Positions 52,595 through 62,051 of a stretch of 64,000 nucleotides of DNA are shown in pieces. A model generated the notes under the pieces. The model was given only the letters and a program-made list of their open reading frames with translations. It was not told the DNA's origin and did not search any database. The position numbers and the translations under genes were made by a program. Origin of the DNA: Oligoflexus sp. (GTDB taxonomy: Bacteria; Bdellovibrionota_B; Oligoflexia; Oligoflexales; Oligoflexaceae); NCBI GenBank assembly GCA_014378195.1, contig JACMOC010000003.1:1-64000 (forward strand), written 5' to 3'. Position 1 is the stretch's first letter, and every line of letters starts with the position of its first letter.

Positions 52595-53875
52595 TTAAGC
52601 AGGGCCTAGGCGTGAAATGTGCGCGACAGTTTCAACGTGATAAGTGTGCGGAAAAAAATCAATACCGAACAGCTCCTTCACTTCATAACCCTGCTCTAAA
52701 ATCAATTTCAGGTCCCGCGCAAACGTGTTGGGATCACAACTGACCGAAAGTATGTGTTTCGGCCTCAAACGCAAAATTTCCTCGAGCGAATCATCCATGC
52801 CCTGACGGGGTGGATCCGTAATAATGCAATCGATAGCTTTGGGCAGATCAGAGAAAATCGCCTTGAGCTCACGGACGGGTCCGTTTTTGTAAGTAGCGTT
52901 TGACAGGCCATTGGCCTTGAGATTGAAGGCTGCCGTCTCGACCGCTTTGCCGGCGAGTTCCATGCCCCATACGCGCGTGATCGGACTTACGAGTTGAAGA
53001 GATAGGTTGCCGCTCCCACAGAAGAGATCGAGCACGGTTTTAGCCTCAATCGCGATGACTTTGTCATAGATCCATTGACGAAGTTGATGGTTGCCTTCGA
53101 GGTTGACCTGCTGAAACTGAGCGGTTTGTGTTGCATAACGAATCCCTTGATCGACTTCAAAGGGAACGGGATTGGTCGCTTCAAAAGCATCATCGGGAAA
53201 CACCCGTCTCAGTTCGGACAAAGCCTCTCGGGGAAGCTCGGGCATGAAATGAATCAAGCGCTGCGTAGGCAGGGCCTGAATTTCCATATCGCCTTGCCAG
53301 CTAGCTGCTTTCCTAAAGCGAAAATTTTTGAGGGTTGCGAGAAACGTATTGATTTGGGGATCCGCAATCGGACAGCTCTCGATGAACACGGGGTTGTGCG
53401 AGCTTTTCGCAAAATAGCCGAACTCGAGAGTCTGTTTGGGCGTGAGACGGGCTTTCAGTTTAATGCGGTTGCGGTAATCCCTGATGCGTGTTGAAGGGAG
53501 AACCCTGATCGCTTCAAAATGTTCGTAACGCGCATTTTTAAACAGGGCGGAGCGTATAAAGTCGGCTTTCCACCCCAGTTGCTTCGGATAGGGAACATGC
53601 TGCCAATCGCATCCTCCGCAGGTGCCAAACACCGGGCAAAAGGCTTTGATTGCATCCGGTGCCGGTTCGAGGAGACGAGTCGTCCGCGCGCGAATAAAAC
53701 GTTTTTTGTCCTGAAGGACCGTTGCCTCGACCGTTTCCCCAGGGACGGCATGTTCGACAAAGATCACTTTCCCATCGGTACGCGCAATGCCATCGCCTCC
53801 AAAGGCGACGTCAGTTACGGCGACTACGAGTGGAGGGAGTAGTTTTTTTGCTGGATCGAGGTTTTTCTTTATCAT
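52595..53875 (-). CDS. rlmD: 23S rRNA m5U methyltransferase (RlmD/TrmA family)
   Basis: 426 residues. N-terminal TRAM domain (VTDVAFGGDGIA ... VPGETVEA), an Fe-S site with C80, C86, C89 (CPVFGTCGGCDWQH) and a later Cys (FIESCPIAD), then the SAM domain (VLDLFCGSGNLSLQL, IITDPPRQGMDD) and the catalytic Cys loop (VSCDPNTFARDL). The family methylates uridine at C5; RlmD (U1939) is the best guess, but RlmC or TrmA cannot be excluded. Its start overlaps the upstream gene by 65 nt. Confidence 0.88.
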   Translation of the reverse strand: MIKKNLDPAKKLLPPLVVAVTDVAFGGDGIARTDGKVIFVEHAVPGETVEATVLQDKKRFIRARTTRLLEPAPDAIKAFCPVFGTCGGCDWQHVPYPKQLGWKADFIRSALFKNARYEHFEAIRVLPSTRIRDYRNRIKLKARLTPKQTLEFGYFAKSSHNPVFIESCPIADPQINTFLATLKNFRFRKAASWQGDMEIQALPTQRLIHFMPELPREALSELRRVFPDDAFEATNPVPFEVDQGIRYATQTAQFQQVNLEGNHQLRQWIYDKVIAIEAKTVLDLFCGSGNLSLQLVSPITRVWGMELAGKAVETAAFNLKANGLSNATYKNGPVRELKAIFSDLPKAIDCIITDPPRQGMDDSLEEILRLRPKHILSVSCDPNTFARDLKLILEQGYEVKELFGIDFFPHTYHVETVAHISRLGPA

Positions 53876-54143
53876 TCTTCACCGGTACAAATTCAATGGT
53901 CACCTGCAACTTGCGATCTTTAAGCAGCTGCGCCAGGGGCTCTTTAAGCACGGCTGCGGTTGCTTGGCCGATCTCGCGGCAGATGCTTTGTACCAGCTCG
54001 TCTTTGCCTTTGCCAGCAAGACCTGCAAGGGTCGACAGGACTTCTTTTGCACTGCTGGACGAGCTTTCATCCTTGCCGTCTTCTTTGGCAAGGAGAGCGA
54101 GGAGGTGTTTAAGAACACGATTTTGGTAGCCGGAGTCGGACAT
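53811..54143 (-). CDS. Hypothetical helical protein
   Basis: 110 residues from the ATG at 54143 (GGAGG 8 nt upstream; a start at 54197 was rejected). Helical, with a Ser-rich stretch (DESSSSSAKEVL), an amphipathic segment (ELVQSICREIGQATAAVLKEPLAQLL), a beta pair (LQVTIEFVPVK) and a basic tail. It reminds one of phasin-like or PHA-associated small proteins, but I do not recognise it. Its 3' end overlaps the methyltransferase gene by 65 nt in another frame. Confidence 0.6.
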   Translation of the reverse strand: MSDSGYQNRVLKHLLALLAKEDGKDESSSSSAKEVLSTLAGLAGKGKDELVQSICREIGQATAAVLKEPLAQLLKDRKLQVTIEFVPVKNDKEKPRSSKKTTPSTRSRRN

Positions 54144-54228
54144 AAAAAAATCCTCCGTAGGTCTTTTAACTCTAACCACGGGAGGACGGCTTGGCAATCG
54201 GCGAGTGAGGTGTCTTTTTGGCTTTGGT

Positions 54229-54984
54229 TTAGATTGCTATATCGAGATCATGCAATGACTTAAGGAGGTCGGGAGCCTCAGGGAAGGTGCCTGACGCCAG
54301 GATATCGGCTGCCAGACGGATGCGCGTTTGATCAGGATTTTCATCTACAAAACGGATGAGTTCGCCCGGTTCAACTATACCTATTTCGCTAAATGATTGC
54401 CGACGGAGAACGCCGGTTTTGATCCCATGCACGGCCGACCATTCAATCAGTTGTTCGTCGAAGGCGAGTTGCCAGGCGGAGAGACCTTCCTCATCGTTGA
54501 TCCAGATATGCAGGTCGATATCTTCGCCATGATACCAGGTCATGCCTTCATGGTCTTCCATGAAGGCTGCATCAACCTGTGAAAGCGAGTGAGCGAGTTG
54601 CACGGGACGGACGAGGTTTCTGAAAAAAAGCACGGTCGGAGTTTGTGGCTCATGAAGCTCAAACCCGACGAGAAGGTCCCTTTTCCAGGCAACTTTCACA
54701 TCGTATTCTTGAACTTTGCCGTGGTATCGCATGCGTGCCGTGTAAATATCCCCGAGGCTAAAACGATCGTAGGCACGCTCGGATACGTCGCTGGCAAAGC
54801 CTTTTACGGAAATGTCACGAATCACTAAAATGTCCTGATCATTCATCACCGTAAGATGCTTTTGATCGACTGCAAATCGTTCGTAGATACGGCGATTGCG
54901 TTGGCGGGCCGGCCTCTCGACAGGGGCAGCCTTGGATTCCGTTTCGCCCGAATGAATTTTTTTGCTTAGGAATATGCGAAACAA
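54229..54984 (-). CDS. PilZ-domain protein
   Basis: 251 residues from TTG at 54984 (GGAG 9 nt upstream). A PilZ domain at about 30-130 has RRIYERF (RxxxR) and IRDISVKGF (D/NxSxxG), the c-di-GMP-binding motifs, so it should bind that second messenger. The C-terminal half (about 140-251) has no recognised domain. Single gene or leading the following small gene, 85 nt apart. Its output partner is unknown. Confidence 0.85.
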   Translation of the reverse strand: MFRIFLSKKIHSGETESKAAPVERPARQRNRRIYERFAVDQKHLTVMNDQDILVIRDISVKGFASDVSERAYDRFSLGDIYTARMRYHGKVQEYDVKVAWKRDLLVGFELHEPQTPTVLFFRNLVRPVQLAHSLSQVDAAFMEDHEGMTWYHGEDIDLHIWINDEEGLSAWQLAFDEQLIEWSAVHGIKTGVLRRQSFSEIGIVEPGELIRFVDENPDQTRIRLAADILASGTFPEAPDLLKSLHDLDIAI

Positions 54985-55106
54985 CGCTTTGATCTCCGCA
55001 CTAGAGGATCCACGTTCTCATTATGTCACATTCCGGGGGCAACACTCTATCCCAAGTCCCTAATCTTTCTGGTTGAACCATCCGATTAAAGACCTACGAG
55101 GGCTCT

Positions 55107-56195
55107 ATGCATCTTGGTCAGTTCAGCAAAATTTTTGCCGTCCTTCTGCTTTGTGCAGAGGTTTCACCACTTCTTGCCAAAAGCTCAAGCGAATTGATCT
55201 ATACTGAACCTTTCGATCTCGCTGCCGGCGGCACAACCCTGACGCGCGCAAGTCAGGAAGGAATCGTATTTGCAAACCCTGCGCTCCTTCCTTTGGGAGC
55301 GGCGACGATTCGATGGATCGGTTTGGAGACGGCATTTATTGTCGATCGCGATCTTGCTCAGAACGGAACGACGAATATTAAAGCTGCAGCTGATACGAGA
55401 AACCCCAATTTTGTGGACACTCTCTTTGCGCGCTCGCTCCATTTTGGACAGCAAGCGAGTTTTAGCCTGCTCAACAAAAACTTCGCATTTAGCGTGTTTG
55501 ATAGGCTTGAAGTTGATGTTGAAGGCAGTCGCTACGATAATGGGGGTCTGCCTCAGGTGAACTTCGGTGGCGAGGCGTATGCCGGCGGCATGGCGACGAC
55601 AGCGTTTCAACCACTTCGTTGGTTATCGCTTGGAGTCACGGCGAAATATCTTTATATGGCGGAACCCAACCTTCAAATTCCAGTGACCGATGTCGCTCGA
55701 ATCAAAGAGCTCACGGAGAACCCGAATATCCTCAGGGATCAGTTGAAATACGGAAAGGGGGCCGGTGCCGACATCGGATCCCTCTTTCTCTATCAGACCA
55801 ATACCTTCGATATGAGTCTCGGTCTTAAAATTGAAGATGTGGGTGGAACACGATTTACAAACGGACAAAAGACTTTGCCGCAGACCACCAATGCGGGTCT
55901 TGGAATGGCGTTCCATGGGACAACGAATGTCCTGCACCTGAGTCTTGATTACCGGGATATGGGCAATGCCTACCAAGAAAAAAAGTTCAAAAAGGTTTAC
56001 CTTGGGGCCCGCTTGATGCTGGCGCAGATGATCGGACTTGCGGCAGGATTTTATCAAGGTATTCCAACTTTTGGCGTGCGTTTTGATGCATTTTTTATCA
56101 AGTTCGGTATAACAGCCTATGGGCGGGAACTTGGCACTTACCCGGGCGATAAACAGCGCAATATGGTCACGATTTACACGAGTATTGGTTTTTAA
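55107..56195 (+). CDS. Outer-membrane beta-barrel protein
   Basis: 362 residues. Signal peptide (FAVLLLCAEVSPLLAKS), then FDLAAGGTTLTRASQEGIVFANPALLPLG, the opening seen in FadL/PorV-like barrels, many alternating strands and a C-terminal Phe (YTSIGF). Probably a small outer-membrane porin or transporter. A lipoprotein gene follows after 9 nt, which suggests a barrel-lipoprotein pair. Confidence 0.72.
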   Translation: MHLGQFSKIFAVLLLCAEVSPLLAKSSSELIYTEPFDLAAGGTTLTRASQEGIVFANPALLPLGAATIRWIGLETAFIVDRDLAQNGTTNIKAAADTRNPNFVDTLFARSLHFGQQASFSLLNKNFAFSVFDRLEVDVEGSRYDNGGLPQVNFGGEAYAGGMATTAFQPLRWLSLGVTAKYLYMAEPNLQIPVTDVARIKELTENPNILRDQLKYGKGAGADIGSLFLYQTNTFDMSLGLKIEDVGGTRFTNGQKTLPQTTNAGLGMAFHGTTNVLHLSLDYRDMGNAYQEKKFKKVYLGARLMLAQMIGLAAGFYQGIPTFGVRFDAFFIKFGITAYGRELGTYPGDKQRNMVTIYTSIGF

Positions 56196-56204
56196 GGACA
56201 CCCC

Positions 56205-56909
56205 ATGAAAATATTGATCCTCTTCATTCATCTTCTTCTGATTGCAGCTTGCGGTACAAAAAGCAAAGCGGGTCCTTACGCCGAACTCACACCTAAGGAG
56301 AAAGCCCGTATCGCTCTCGACGACAAAGACTTTCAAGGGGCAGTCGTTCTTTATAAAGCCGTCATAGCCGATGATCCAAAGGACTTTGAGAGTTATCGCT
56401 TTTTAGCGGCGGCATATGCGGAAGAGGGCGGCTTTGATATTTTGAAAGCTGTGAGTGGGACTGTCGGTTCCAGTTCGTCGAACCTGCTCACGGGCATCTC
56501 TAAGTTTCTTCCTGCCGAACCCACCGATGCTCAGATCGAAGCCCTTAAACTTTCTACGAAGACTCTTTTAAGTTTGCCCGAGGAACAAAGAAGCACGCTT
56601 CATCCAGAGATTCCGAGCGCCTCAAGTGCAGCTCAGCAGCTCCAGTTTTATCAGGCGGCCTATTCGCTCATTTACCTCAACAAATTTACGAAAATCACGC
56701 CGTCCGGCGCTGTTGATCCATCTCAGCTCGCCACCATGAGCAATGCTGACGTCGATAACATTCTCAATAACTTTACTGCCATAGCAACAGCCGCAGGCGG
56801 AGGGGCTGTGGCTGAAGGGGCAGACGCGTTCATGAGTCAGCTGAATAGTATGCCAGGCGAGACGCGCCGGGATAAACTCATCTCCTATTTAGCCGCCCAT
56901 CCGTCCTAA
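56205..56909 (+). CDS. TPR-containing lipoprotein
   Basis: 234 residues. Lipobox IAAC (C16). A TPR-like pair follows (ARIALDDKDFQGAVVLYKAVIADDP, then FESYRFLAAAYAEEGG). The remainder is helical and Ala-rich. Probably an outer-membrane-attached scaffold for the barrel encoded 9 nt upstream; the partnership is inferred from spacing only. Confidence 0.7.
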   Translation: MKILILFIHLLLIAACGTKSKAGPYAELTPKEKARIALDDKDFQGAVVLYKAVIADDPKDFESYRFLAAAYAEEGGFDILKAVSGTVGSSSSNLLTGISKFLPAEPTDAQIEALKLSTKTLLSLPEEQRSTLHPEIPSASSAAQQLQFYQAAYSLIYLNKFTKITPSGAVDPSQLATMSNADVDNILNNFTAIATAAGGGAVAEGADAFMSQLNSMPGETRRDKLISYLAAHPS

Positions 56910-56979
56910 GATTAACTTCTCAATTCCAAAGGCTTTGCGTACAATCCACCTTTGATCACGCCGCGCCATCGAGGGAAAA

Positions 56980-58260
56980 ATGTCTGCAGTCAAGGATCCT
57001 ATCGAAAGCCTACGAAAGGGCACTCTTCTTTCTGTTTTCCTCACGATTTTCCTCGACCTCGTCGGATTTGGAATGCTTATTCCGATCCTACCGCTCATAG
57101 CCCGCGACTTTGGTGCGAGCGATGCGCAGGCGACTGCGTTAGCGAGCGTTTATTCGGTCGGAACACTCCTTGCCGTTGGAATACTCGGACGTTGGTCCGA
57201 CGTATTTGGGCGCAAAAAAATTCTGATCGGCACGATTATTGTTTCGCTGGTAGCTCAGGTTCTTACGGGTCTTGCCCCAAGCTATCCGCTGCTCGTGATG
57301 GCTCGTTTTTTAGCAGGTCTTGCATCGGGGAATATTGCCGTCGCGCAAGCCTGTATTTCCGATATTACAACGCCCAAGGAACGCGGCAAAAGCATGGCCT
57401 TGATCGGGATCGCATTTGGTCTTGGTTTTGCTCTTGGACCGGCTCTTGGGGCCATGATCAGTTTGTTCTCGGAAGGCCATTCTTTGGTTGCTGTTTCCTT
57501 CGTAGCGGCCGGCCTCAACTTTTTCAACCTGCTTTTGGCATTGCGGCGTCTACCCGAGACGCATCAGCGTTTCGCCACCGGGCCCATTCTTGAGCTTGTG
57601 CGCCGCGCCAAGGGCGAACTTCAAGAGTCGATCATAGGCACGTGGTGGCAGGATGCAAAACGCCTTTTGAGCGACAAAAGTTTTTGTGTTGTTCTTCTTT
57701 TGGCGTTCCTTCAGGTTTTTGGTTTTGTCGGAGTGGAGTCGGTTCTCGCGCTTGCTCTGAACGATGCTTACGGCTTGGCCAACTCAAAACAGCAGTATGT
57801 TGCGTTTATGTATATCGGAGTGATGCTTGTTTTTATCAACGGTGGCGTTACAAGGCCCTTGATCGGCCGCTTGGGGGAGGCGAAAATCCTAACGCTCGGC
57901 CAGTTCCTCTTGGGTCTGTCCATGATACTGTTGCCATTTTTCGCACCTAATCAACCCATGCTTTGGTTATCACTGACACTCGTAGCTGCAGGTTCGGCTT
58001 TTGCGAGTCCTGCGTTATCAAGTTTGAGCAGTCGCCTTGCACCCGAGGGCCTTCAGGGATTTGCTCTGGGTTTTTCCCAGACCCTGGGATCCCTTGCCCG
58101 GATCGTCGGGCCCCTGACCTTCGGCGTTCTTTACCAGACGCTGCATGGGGCACGATCCCTTTATCTGACGGCGGCGCTTATGATGGTGGGTCTTGTCATT
58201 GCGCTCATCGGCCTGCGTGGTGTCAAATCGCGTTTATCACTTCAGGCAAATGCCCATTAA
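56980..58260 (+). CDS. MFS drug exporter, TetA/MdtG-like
   Basis: 426 residues, about 12 membrane spans. The MFS motif GRWSDVFGRKKIL follows TM2, and MARFLAGLASGN and GIAFGLGFALGPALGA (motif C) mark it as an antiporter of the TetA/DHA1 class. It contains DLVGFGMLIPILP in TM1. Export of drugs or sugars cannot be told apart. The 3' end faces the zinc-ribbon gene 3 nt away, with no terminator between them. Confidence 0.88.
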   Translation: MSAVKDPIESLRKGTLLSVFLTIFLDLVGFGMLIPILPLIARDFGASDAQATALASVYSVGTLLAVGILGRWSDVFGRKKILIGTIIVSLVAQVLTGLAPSYPLLVMARFLAGLASGNIAVAQACISDITTPKERGKSMALIGIAFGLGFALGPALGAMISLFSEGHSLVAVSFVAAGLNFFNLLLALRRLPETHQRFATGPILELVRRAKGELQESIIGTWWQDAKRLLSDKSFCVVLLLAFLQVFGFVGVESVLALALNDAYGLANSKQQYVAFMYIGVMLVFINGGVTRPLIGRLGEAKILTLGQFLLGLSMILLPFFAPNQPMLWLSLTLVAAGSAFASPALSSLSSRLAPEGLQGFALGFSQTLGSLARIVGPLTFGVLYQTLHGARSLYLTAALMMVGLVIALIGLRGVKSRLSLQANAH

Positions 58261-58263
58261 ACC

Positions 58264-58578
58264 TTACGGTTTCGTATGATGGCTGCAGTATTTTGCGCAG
58301 ACATGAACAGGATCTGGACGTTCCGCAACAGCCGCCGCATTCATGGGCATGTTTTTGGGGGCGGCGGTACTCAGAGCACGGTCGCTTTCCCGTGCTTTGG
58401 CACTGGATCGTAGCATCCCGCTTCCTTTTACCCAACCCATGACGGGACTCATTCTTTTCACTAACATGCACTGCTGTGAGGCACAGCCTGGTGCACAGGT
58501 TGGCGCCGGATCATTCATTTTTGCTTCGACGGTAAAGGCTCTTAAACAATCTTTACAACTGTAGTCGTAGGTTGGCAT
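58264..58578 (-). CDS. FmdB-type zinc-ribbon protein
   Basis: 104 residues. MPTYDYSCKDC starts the FmdB family (PF09723 type). The second knuckle is CAPGC, a CxxxC spacing rather than the usual CxxC, and the C-terminus adds a second Cys/His cluster (HVCAKYCSHH). Predicted zinc-binding regulator; in methylotrophs FmdB controls amidase genes. AGAGG lies 8 nt before the ATG. Confidence 0.78.
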   Translation of the reverse strand: MPTYDYSCKDCLRAFTVEAKMNDPAPTCAPGCASQQCMLVKRMSPVMGWVKGSGMLRSSAKARESDRALSTAAPKNMPMNAAAVAERPDPVHVCAKYCSHHTKP

Positions 58579-58649
58579 CGATCGACCTCTGTAAAGTGGA
58601 GATGCCTCAGTTTACCATGCAGTTTGAACGAGGAGAACGTCCTGGTGTT

Positions 58650-58699
58650 TTAGGCTTTTTCGTATTTCTCTCAGCTAACTAAATCATTTTAAAGCCTAA
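58650..58699. promoter_or_regulatory. 9-bp inverted repeat in the divergent region
   Basis: TTAGGCTTT (58650-58658) and AAAGCCTAA (58691-58699) are perfect inverse copies 32 nt apart, between the divergent fmdB-like and CNNM genes. They could be a two-site operator or a loop-forming leader. No protein can be assigned. Confidence 0.4.
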
Positions 58700-58833
58700 G
58701 GAATAAGGGCTGACCACATTCTCTCATATGTTTCCTTCCTAACGTGACGAGTTCGATCATTGATATTCAGCGCGTTTAGGGCTTATGATGGGATTTGTAT
58801 ATCGTGAGAAGTCAGTCGAATGGTGATAGCTCT

Positions 58834-60156
58834 ATGCTGCTTTTTGTATTTGCAATTATCGTGTTGCTGGTTGCGGCCAATGCTCTCTATGTAGGGGCTG
58901 AGTTCGCAGCGGTCAGTGTAAGAAAGTCCGCTATCAAACAACTCGCTGTGGAAGGCAACACCTTTGCAAAGCGGGTTCTACCGATATTAGAGGACGGTGC
59001 ACGTCTTGATCGCTATGTGGCAACCTGCCAGATAGGGATCACGATTTCCAGTCTAGTCCTTGGTGCTTTTGCCGAATATACCCTGGCCTCTCGTCTTGCT
59101 CCGATATTTGAGCACGTTTTTTCCATTCAACACGAAACAGCGGTGTCAGCTGCAGTCGTTGTCATTCTTGTCGGGCTCGCAGTTCTCCAGATGGTTTTAG
59201 CCGAACTTGTCCCTAAAACGATAGCAATGCATTTTCCGACACGAACACTTTTACTAACATACGTGCCGATCGCCTGGTCCACATTTCTCTTCCGTGGACT
59301 CATTGTTTTATTCAATGGATGCGCCACTTTGCTGCTTAAAAGTTTCGGGTTTCAGACGTCGACGCATAGGCATATCCATACCTCTGACGAACTCGCGATA
59401 CTGCTGGCCCAAGTCCATGAGGAAGGGGTTCTTGACCCTGACGAGCACGCTCGTTTGCAAAGAGCTCTGAGTCTCGATGCCTGGTCCGCAGCGGAACTTA
59501 TGGTGGCCCGTCGCTCCGTTGAGGCCATAGATCGTCATGCTCCCATTTCTGAAATCATCAAAGACATCGCCAAGAGCCCTTATACGCGGCTGCCTGTCTA
59601 CGAAGGTACAAGCGATAACGTCGTGATGATTCTTCATACCAAAGATGTTGTCGCCGAGATTGCTGCGCATGGCGAACTGAGATCCATAGAACCGATGCTG
59701 AGGCCCCTCATCGCAGTTCCCGAAGTCATGAAAGCCGATAAGCTCCTCAATCTCATGCGGAGGAAAAGAGTTCAGATGGTTTCGATCATCGACGAATACG
59801 GGACCTTCGTAGGGATAGTGACGGTCGAGGATATACTCAGCGAAGTGTTTGGTGCCATCGGTGACGAGTTCAAAGCCGGCCAGCCTCTCCCCGAAGTCGT
59901 GGCCGACGGTCGGGTTCGTTTACCAGGCATGATGAGGCCAGATGAGGCTCAGCAATGGATCGGAGTCCTATGGAAAGGCGATTCAAACACCATCGCAGGA
60001 TTAGTGACGGAAGCCTTGAAAATGCTGCCGTCGCCGGGTGATAGAGTCATGATCGGTGATCTGGAAGTCGAAGTGGAAGAAGTTGAGGAGCGTGTAGTCC
60101 GTACCGTTCTCGTCAAGCTTAGCTCCGTTCTCGATAAGAATGAGGGCAAGGTATGA
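58834..60156 (+). CDS. CNNM/CorC (HlyC) family membrane protein 1
   Basis: 440 residues from the ATG at 58834; a TTG at 58795 also opens the frame and neither has a strong ribosome site. DUF21/CNNM membrane domain (about 1-190, start LLVAANALYVGAEFAAVSVRKS), a CBS pair (about 205-335), and the CorC_HlyC domain (about 350-430). Family members transport Mg2+ or Co2+ or regulate ion balance. It overlaps the second copy by 4 nt. Confidence 0.88.
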   Translation: MLLFVFAIIVLLVAANALYVGAEFAAVSVRKSAIKQLAVEGNTFAKRVLPILEDGARLDRYVATCQIGITISSLVLGAFAEYTLASRLAPIFEHVFSIQHETAVSAAVVVILVGLAVLQMVLAELVPKTIAMHFPTRTLLLTYVPIAWSTFLFRGLIVLFNGCATLLLKSFGFQTSTHRHIHTSDELAILLAQVHEEGVLDPDEHARLQRALSLDAWSAAELMVARRSVEAIDRHAPISEIIKDIAKSPYTRLPVYEGTSDNVVMILHTKDVVAEIAAHGELRSIEPMLRPLIAVPEVMKADKLLNLMRRKRVQMVSIIDEYGTFVGIVTVEDILSEVFGAIGDEFKAGQPLPEVVADGRVRLPGMMRPDEAQQWIGVLWKGDSNTIAGLVTEALKMLPSPGDRVMIGDLEVEVEEVEERVVRTVLVKLSSVLDKNEGKV

Positions 60157-61496
60157 GTGATCTCCTTCCATTCATCGTGATCGTCATACTCGTTTTGATC
60201 AACGGTCTGTTTGTTGCGGCGGAGTTTGCTTTGATAGGCACGCCCCGGACCCAAATTGATCAGGCCGCGAATCAGGGCAACGCTGTCGCCAAGGTCATTC
60301 AATCGATCCTGAAAAACCCGAATAAACAGGCGGAATACATAGCAACCGCCCAACTGGGCATCACGCTCGCGAGTCTTGGGCTCGGTATGTATGGGGAACG
60401 CAAAATTGCCGAACTCCTTTTTGCATCCTTCCAAAATTTTGGCGGCGAAGATGCCGTCCATACGGTGGCCAGTATCCTCGCTCTCGGTATTTTGACTTTT
60501 CTTCATATCGTTTTGGGCGAAATGGTCCCTAAAAGCATGGCCCTGCAAAAACCCCAGGAGACATCGCTTTGGATCACGCCCATCGTCGTCCTCGTGCAAA
60601 AGTGCGTGTTCCCCCTTATCATCGCTCTGAATAAGCTCGGCAATGGCTTTCTAAAGCTCATTGGCGTCACGTCGGGCGGCGTTCACAAAGCGTCGGCTCA
60701 CACGGCGGAAGAGTTGGAGTTTGTGTTCAAAGAAAGCCAGGAAGGTGGGCAGCTGCGCAAAAAAACCCGCGAAATCCTGCAGGATTTGCTCTATTTCGGC
60801 CATCTTAATGCAGGCGAAGTCATGGTGCCGCGTATCAAAATAATCGGCATCCCGATCAAGGCAAACAATGACGAAGTCAAAGCCATCATCTCAAAATCAA
60901 AACATACGCGTTACCCACTCTACGACGGAAGTTTTGATAATATCGTCGGAACTGTACACACCAAAGATTTCTTGAGAGCTCAGCTCAAAGGCGAAGTCGG
61001 CACGATTTCGGACCTTATCCGTCCCGTGCCTTACGTTCCTGAGGCCGCAAGCCTTGAACAGGTCCTCAAAATCATGCGCAAACATAATGCTCACATGGTC
61101 GTCGTGATCGATGAGTTCGGAGGAACAGCCGGTCTGCTCTCCATCGAAGATCTGTTTGAAGAGGTAGTTGGCGAAATAGGTGAGGGCGGGGGCGAATCCC
61201 CTGACATCCAAAAGGACAAAAACAGCGGTGTATTTCGGGTTACGGGTATGGTCCGTATCGAAGACCTGGGCGTTCGTCTGCACCAGGATATGGAACACGA
61301 GGATGTGGATACGGTAAACGGCCTGATCATGACTTTACTCGGCCGTCTCCCTAAACTTGGCGATGGAGTTGTCTACAAAGGCTATCGCTTTGAAGTGATC
61401 GAAATCGACGGTCACGGCGTTGGGTACTGCAATGTATCGGCTGTCGATCCTCTCGAGCTTGAAAAAGATAAGGACAAGGACAAAGCTTCAAGGTAA
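60153..61496 (+). CDS. CNNM/CorC (HlyC) family membrane protein 2
   Basis: 447 residues, the same architecture as its neighbour: CNNM domain (FVAAEFALIGTPRTQ), CBS pair with HTRYPLYDGSFDNIVGTVHTKD, the second CBS VVVIDEFGGTAGLLSIED, and a C-terminal CorC domain. A paralogue in tandem; ATGA overlap suggests translational coupling and perhaps a heterodimer. The last 9 nt overlap the convergent lipoprotein gene. Confidence 0.9.
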   Translation: MSDLLPFIVIVILVLINGLFVAAEFALIGTPRTQIDQAANQGNAVAKVIQSILKNPNKQAEYIATAQLGITLASLGLGMYGERKIAELLFASFQNFGGEDAVHTVASILALGILTFLHIVLGEMVPKSMALQKPQETSLWITPIVVLVQKCVFPLIIALNKLGNGFLKLIGVTSGGVHKASAHTAEELEFVFKESQEGGQLRKKTREILQDLLYFGHLNAGEVMVPRIKIIGIPIKANNDEVKAIISKSKHTRYPLYDGSFDNIVGTVHTKDFLRAQLKGEVGTISDLIRPVPYVPEAASLEQVLKIMRKHNAHMVVVIDEFGGTAGLLSIEDLFEEVVGEIGEGGGESPDIQKDKNSGVFRVTGMVRIEDLGVRLHQDMEHEDVDTVNGLIMTLLGRLPKLGDGVVYKGYRFEVIEIDGHGVGYCNVSAVDPLELEKDKDKDKASR

Positions 61497-62009
61497 AAGC
61501 CCCAGGATCTCGGTATTGATCGTATTCATCTGATCATAACTGAGCACAGGCGCATTTGCTTTATCGTCAGGACATGTACAGTCTCCTTTATTCGCGAAAT
61601 AATAAAGCACTGGGTTTTTACGCGGCAGGCCCATCCACACCGAAGGTCTTGCTCCGTCGCATACCGCTGCGCTGCATGCGGATAGAGTTTTCACGGATAC
61701 TACCTTCAATTGTTCCGATAAATCGCCTTTTTGCGCCGCTGTAAGCGTAGTTTCTTTGACCAGCTCGTATGCGTTTGATTTTGCCGAGATCGTGTATTTT
61801 CTCAGTGTACTAGCGGGTAGCTCCAGATCGTAGCGGTTCCCCGATACAAAGCTTCCGGACGCAGAATAGAACATGATGACGTCATTTTTTGTAAAGTCCA
61901 CGACCGAACCCCCGGCGTTGGTAGTACTGCTTTTGCCGCACGCCGTGAGGACGCCGATAAAGAGGAGTCCGCTTGTTAGTGATTTAAGGGCAAGGTGAAA
62001 GGTCCGCAT
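61488..62009 (-). CDS. Hypothetical lipoprotein with Cys-rich end
   Basis: 173 residues. Lipobox LTAC (C24), GKSSTTNAGG linker, then a beta-rich body and a cluster of Cys (LSACSAAVCDG and GDCTCPDD), which may form disulfides. Not recognised. GGAT precedes the ATG. Single gene, diverging from the next one. Confidence 0.68.
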   Translation of the reverse strand: MRTFHLALKSLTSGLLFIGVLTACGKSSTTNAGGSVVDFTKNDVIMFYSASGSFVSGNRYDLELPASTLRKYTISAKSNAYELVKETTLTAAQKGDLSEQLKVVSVKTLSACSAAVCDGARPSVWMGLPRKNPVLYYFANKGDCTCPDDKANAPVLSYDQMNTINTEILGLLP

Positions 62010-62051
62010 CGTGAATCCTTAGCTGATTATCGTCGATTAAGATTGTAATGG

